Positions 15,184-16,560 of a stretch of DNA of 16,560 bases are shown in pieces. This stretch comes from Alphaproteobacteria bacterium. GTDB taxonomy: Bacteria; Pseudomonadota; Alphaproteobacteria; Sneathiellales; Sneathiellaceae. The DNA lies in contig SBHH01000192.1 in assembly GCA_006226265.1 (NCBI GenBank), positions 1-16,560 on the forward strand. The letters are read 5' to 3'. Each line of letters opens with the position of its first letter. Positions within the stretch are counted from its first letter, which is position 1. The position numbers and the translations under genes are program-made. The notes below the pieces were generated by a model. It saw only the letters and a program-made list of their open reading frames with translations, searched no databases and was not told where the DNA came from.

Positions 15184-15217
15184 GAAATTTAGGGAATTTC
15201 CCGCAAATCTCAGCGGG
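15184..15217 (+). promoter_or_regulatory. Overlapping inverted repeats in the malate synthase G leader
   Basis: Three short symmetric elements overlap: GAAATT (15184-15189) with AATTTC (15195-15200), the 11-base palindrome GGGAATTTCCC (15192-15202), and CCCGC (15200-15204) with GCGGG (15213-15217). They sit 33-67 bases before the start codon. They could be a second regulator site or mutually exclusive RNA stems in the leader. No function is known to me. Confidence 0.3.
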
Positions 15218-15250
15218 GATCACAAGACAAGCGGATAAAAAGGGCGAAAA

Positions 15251-16560
15251 ATGGCGGCGCATATCGCGAAAGGCAATCTTCAGGTCGCAACTGAAATCGT
15301 TGATCTGGTGGAGAAGGAAATCCTCCCCGGCCTGCCGGTCAAGGCAGATCGGGTCTGGCAGGTTTTGAACGATCTGGTCGACCGCTTTGCCCCGGTCAAT
15401 CGGCAGCTTCTCTCCCGGCGGGAGGAATTGCAGGCGCGGATCGACCTCTGGCATCTCGAACACAAGGGCCAGCCCTATGACGCGGTGGCCTATAAGGCAT
15501 TTCTCATCGAAATCGGCTATCTCGTGCCGGAAGGACCGGCCTTCAAGGTGACGACGGAAAATGTCGATCCGGAAATTTCCGATGTCGCGGGACCGCAGCT
15601 TGTGGTGCCGGTCATGAATGCCCGCTATGCCCTCAATGCGGCAAATGCGCGCTGGGGCAGCCTTTATGACGCGCTCTATGGCACGGATGTAATCTCCGAA
15701 GACGAGGGACGGGAAAAGGGCACGGGATATAACCCGATCCGGGGCCGCGCCGTGATCGACTATGGCACGAGCGTATTGAACAGCGCCGCGCCGCTCGCCA
15801 AGGGCAACCACGGCGATGTGACCCGCTACCGCCTGAAAGCGGCAGGATCGGAAAAATCGCTGGAAATGGAGTTTGCGGATGGCGGCGTGACGGAGCTTGC
15901 CGACCCGGCTCAGTTCGTGGGCTATCACGGAGATCCCGATCTCACGTCGGTTCTTCTCAGAAAAAACGGTCTGCATCTCGATATCCAGATCGACCGCAGT
16001 CACCCCGTCGGTAAGGATCACCGGGCGGGCGTCATGGATATCGTGATGGAGGCGGCTCTTTCCACCATTCAGGATTGCGAGGATTCGGTCGCGGCAGTCG
16101 ATGCGGCGGACAAGGCGCTCGCCTATCGCAACTGGCTCGGCCTGATGAAGGGAGATCTTGCGGACAGCTTTGAGAAGGGTGGCAAGGCGGTCTCCCGGAC
16201 ACTGAACGGCGACCGGACTTATCAGGATCCGGCGGGCGGCACGCTCACCCTGCATGGCCGCAGCCTGCTTCTCGTGCGGAACGTCGGTCACTTGATGACG
16301 ACGGGCGCCGTTCTCGACCGCGACGGGGCGGAAATTCCCGAAGGCATTCTCGATGCCGCGATCACCAGCCTTTGCGCGATGCATGATCTGGAACGCACCG
16401 GCGCTCATGCCAACAGCCGCGCGGGCAGCATCTATATCGTGAAGCCGAAAATGCACGGACCGGAGGAAGTTGCCTTCACCAACGATCTCTTCGCGGCGGT
16501 GGAGGAGGGTTACAACCTTCCCCGCAACACGATGAAGGTTGGCGTGATGGATGAGGAACG
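15251..16560 (+). CDS. glcB: Malate synthase G (5' part, cut by window end)
   Basis: This enzyme condenses glyoxylate with acetyl-CoA to malate. The frame is open from the ATG at 15251 to the window end, 436 complete codons of about 720 expected. Sequence typical of the G isoform includes [17 protein letters not shown] (from residue 156), [17 protein letters not shown] (269-285), [10 protein letters not shown] (292-301), [15 protein letters not shown] (336-350), [20 protein letters not shown] (388-407) and GVMDEE at the very edge. R343 corresponds to the active-site arginine near R338 of the E. coli enzyme, and a Glu of the MDEE motif to its first magnesium ligand. The remaining catalytic residues lie beyond the window. 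AAGGG (15240-15244) lies six bases before the ATG. It is divergent from the IclR-type regulator, which probably controls it. Confidence 0.95.
   Translation, partial: MAAHIAKGNLQVATEIVDLVEKEILPGLPVKADRVWQVLNDLVDRFAPVNRQLLSRREELQARIDLWHLEHKGQPYDAVAYKAFLIEIGYLVPEGPAFKVTTENVDPEISDVAGPQLVVPVMNARYALNAANARWGSLYDALYGTDVISEDEGREKGTGYNPIRGRAVIDYGTSVLNSAAPLAKGNHGDVTRYRLKAAGSEKSLEMEFADGGVTELADPAQFVGYHGDPDLTSVLLRKNGLHLDIQIDRSHPVGKDHRAGVMDIVMEAALSTIQDCEDSVAAVDAADKALAYRNWLGLMKGDLADSFEKGGKAVSRTLNGDRTYQDPAGGTLTLHGRSLLLVRNVGHLMTTGAVLDRDGAEIPEGILDAAITSLCAMHDLERTGAHANSRAGSIYIVKPKMHGPEEVAFTNDLFAAVEEGYNLPRNTMKVGVMDEE

Noticed and set aside
15170..16456. A 428-codon open frame on the minus strand across malate synthase G
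   Set aside because: It is antisense to a clearly recognisable enzyme gene, its product has no recognisable family features, and long antisense frames are common in GC-rich coding DNA.

Overview
The window looks like chromosomal DNA of a free-living alphaproteobacterium. It is moderately GC-rich, with compact operons, ATGA start/stop overlaps, a complete liv-type amino acid importer that carries a small DUF6867-like membrane protein, and E. coli-like Lrp and IclR regulators. The assignment below class level is only an impression; Rhodospirillales/Sneathiella-like relatives would fit. I see no mobile element, CRISPR array, rRNA or tRNA. Every gene reads as intact except the last, which is cut by the window edge.

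Region 1 (1-5510, + strand) is a branched-chain amino acid uptake locus: permeases livH and livM, ATPases livG and livF, and a small membrane protein, tightly packed or overlapping. After a 129-base gap comes the periplasmic binding protein (livJ type), closed by a textbook intrinsic terminator.

Region 2 (5539-8243) has a two-gene minus-strand unit, a membrane fatty acid desaturase followed by a PhnD-like binding-protein fold without a signal peptide. It is divergent from an XRE-family regulator. The AT-rich space between them holds three pairs of short direct repeats.

Region 3 (8235-12244, minus strand) is a four-gene ABC importer of the YnjB class: a secreted binding protein, two separate permeases and a TOBE-containing ATPase. 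It is divergent from region 4.

Region 4 (12454-14282, + strand) is an Lrp/AsnC regulator translationally coupled to guanine deaminase. The shared divergent promoter region suggests that the Lrp protein may control both the deaminase and the YnjB-type importer, and that the importer could carry a purine-related compound. This is inference.

Region 5 (14286-16560) is an IclR-type regulator divergent from malate synthase G (5' part only). Two ATTTCCA half-sites, one inside a near match to the E. coli IclR box, lie between them. Guanine breakdown through urate and allantoin can give glyoxylate, the substrate of malate synthase, so regions 4 and 5 may be parts of one catabolic theme, although the middle enzymes are not in the window.

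No clearly novel enzyme system stands out. The parts most worth a second look are the YnjB-type importer beside lrp-guaD, the desaturase/PhnD-like/XRE unit, and the conserved small protein in the liv operon.
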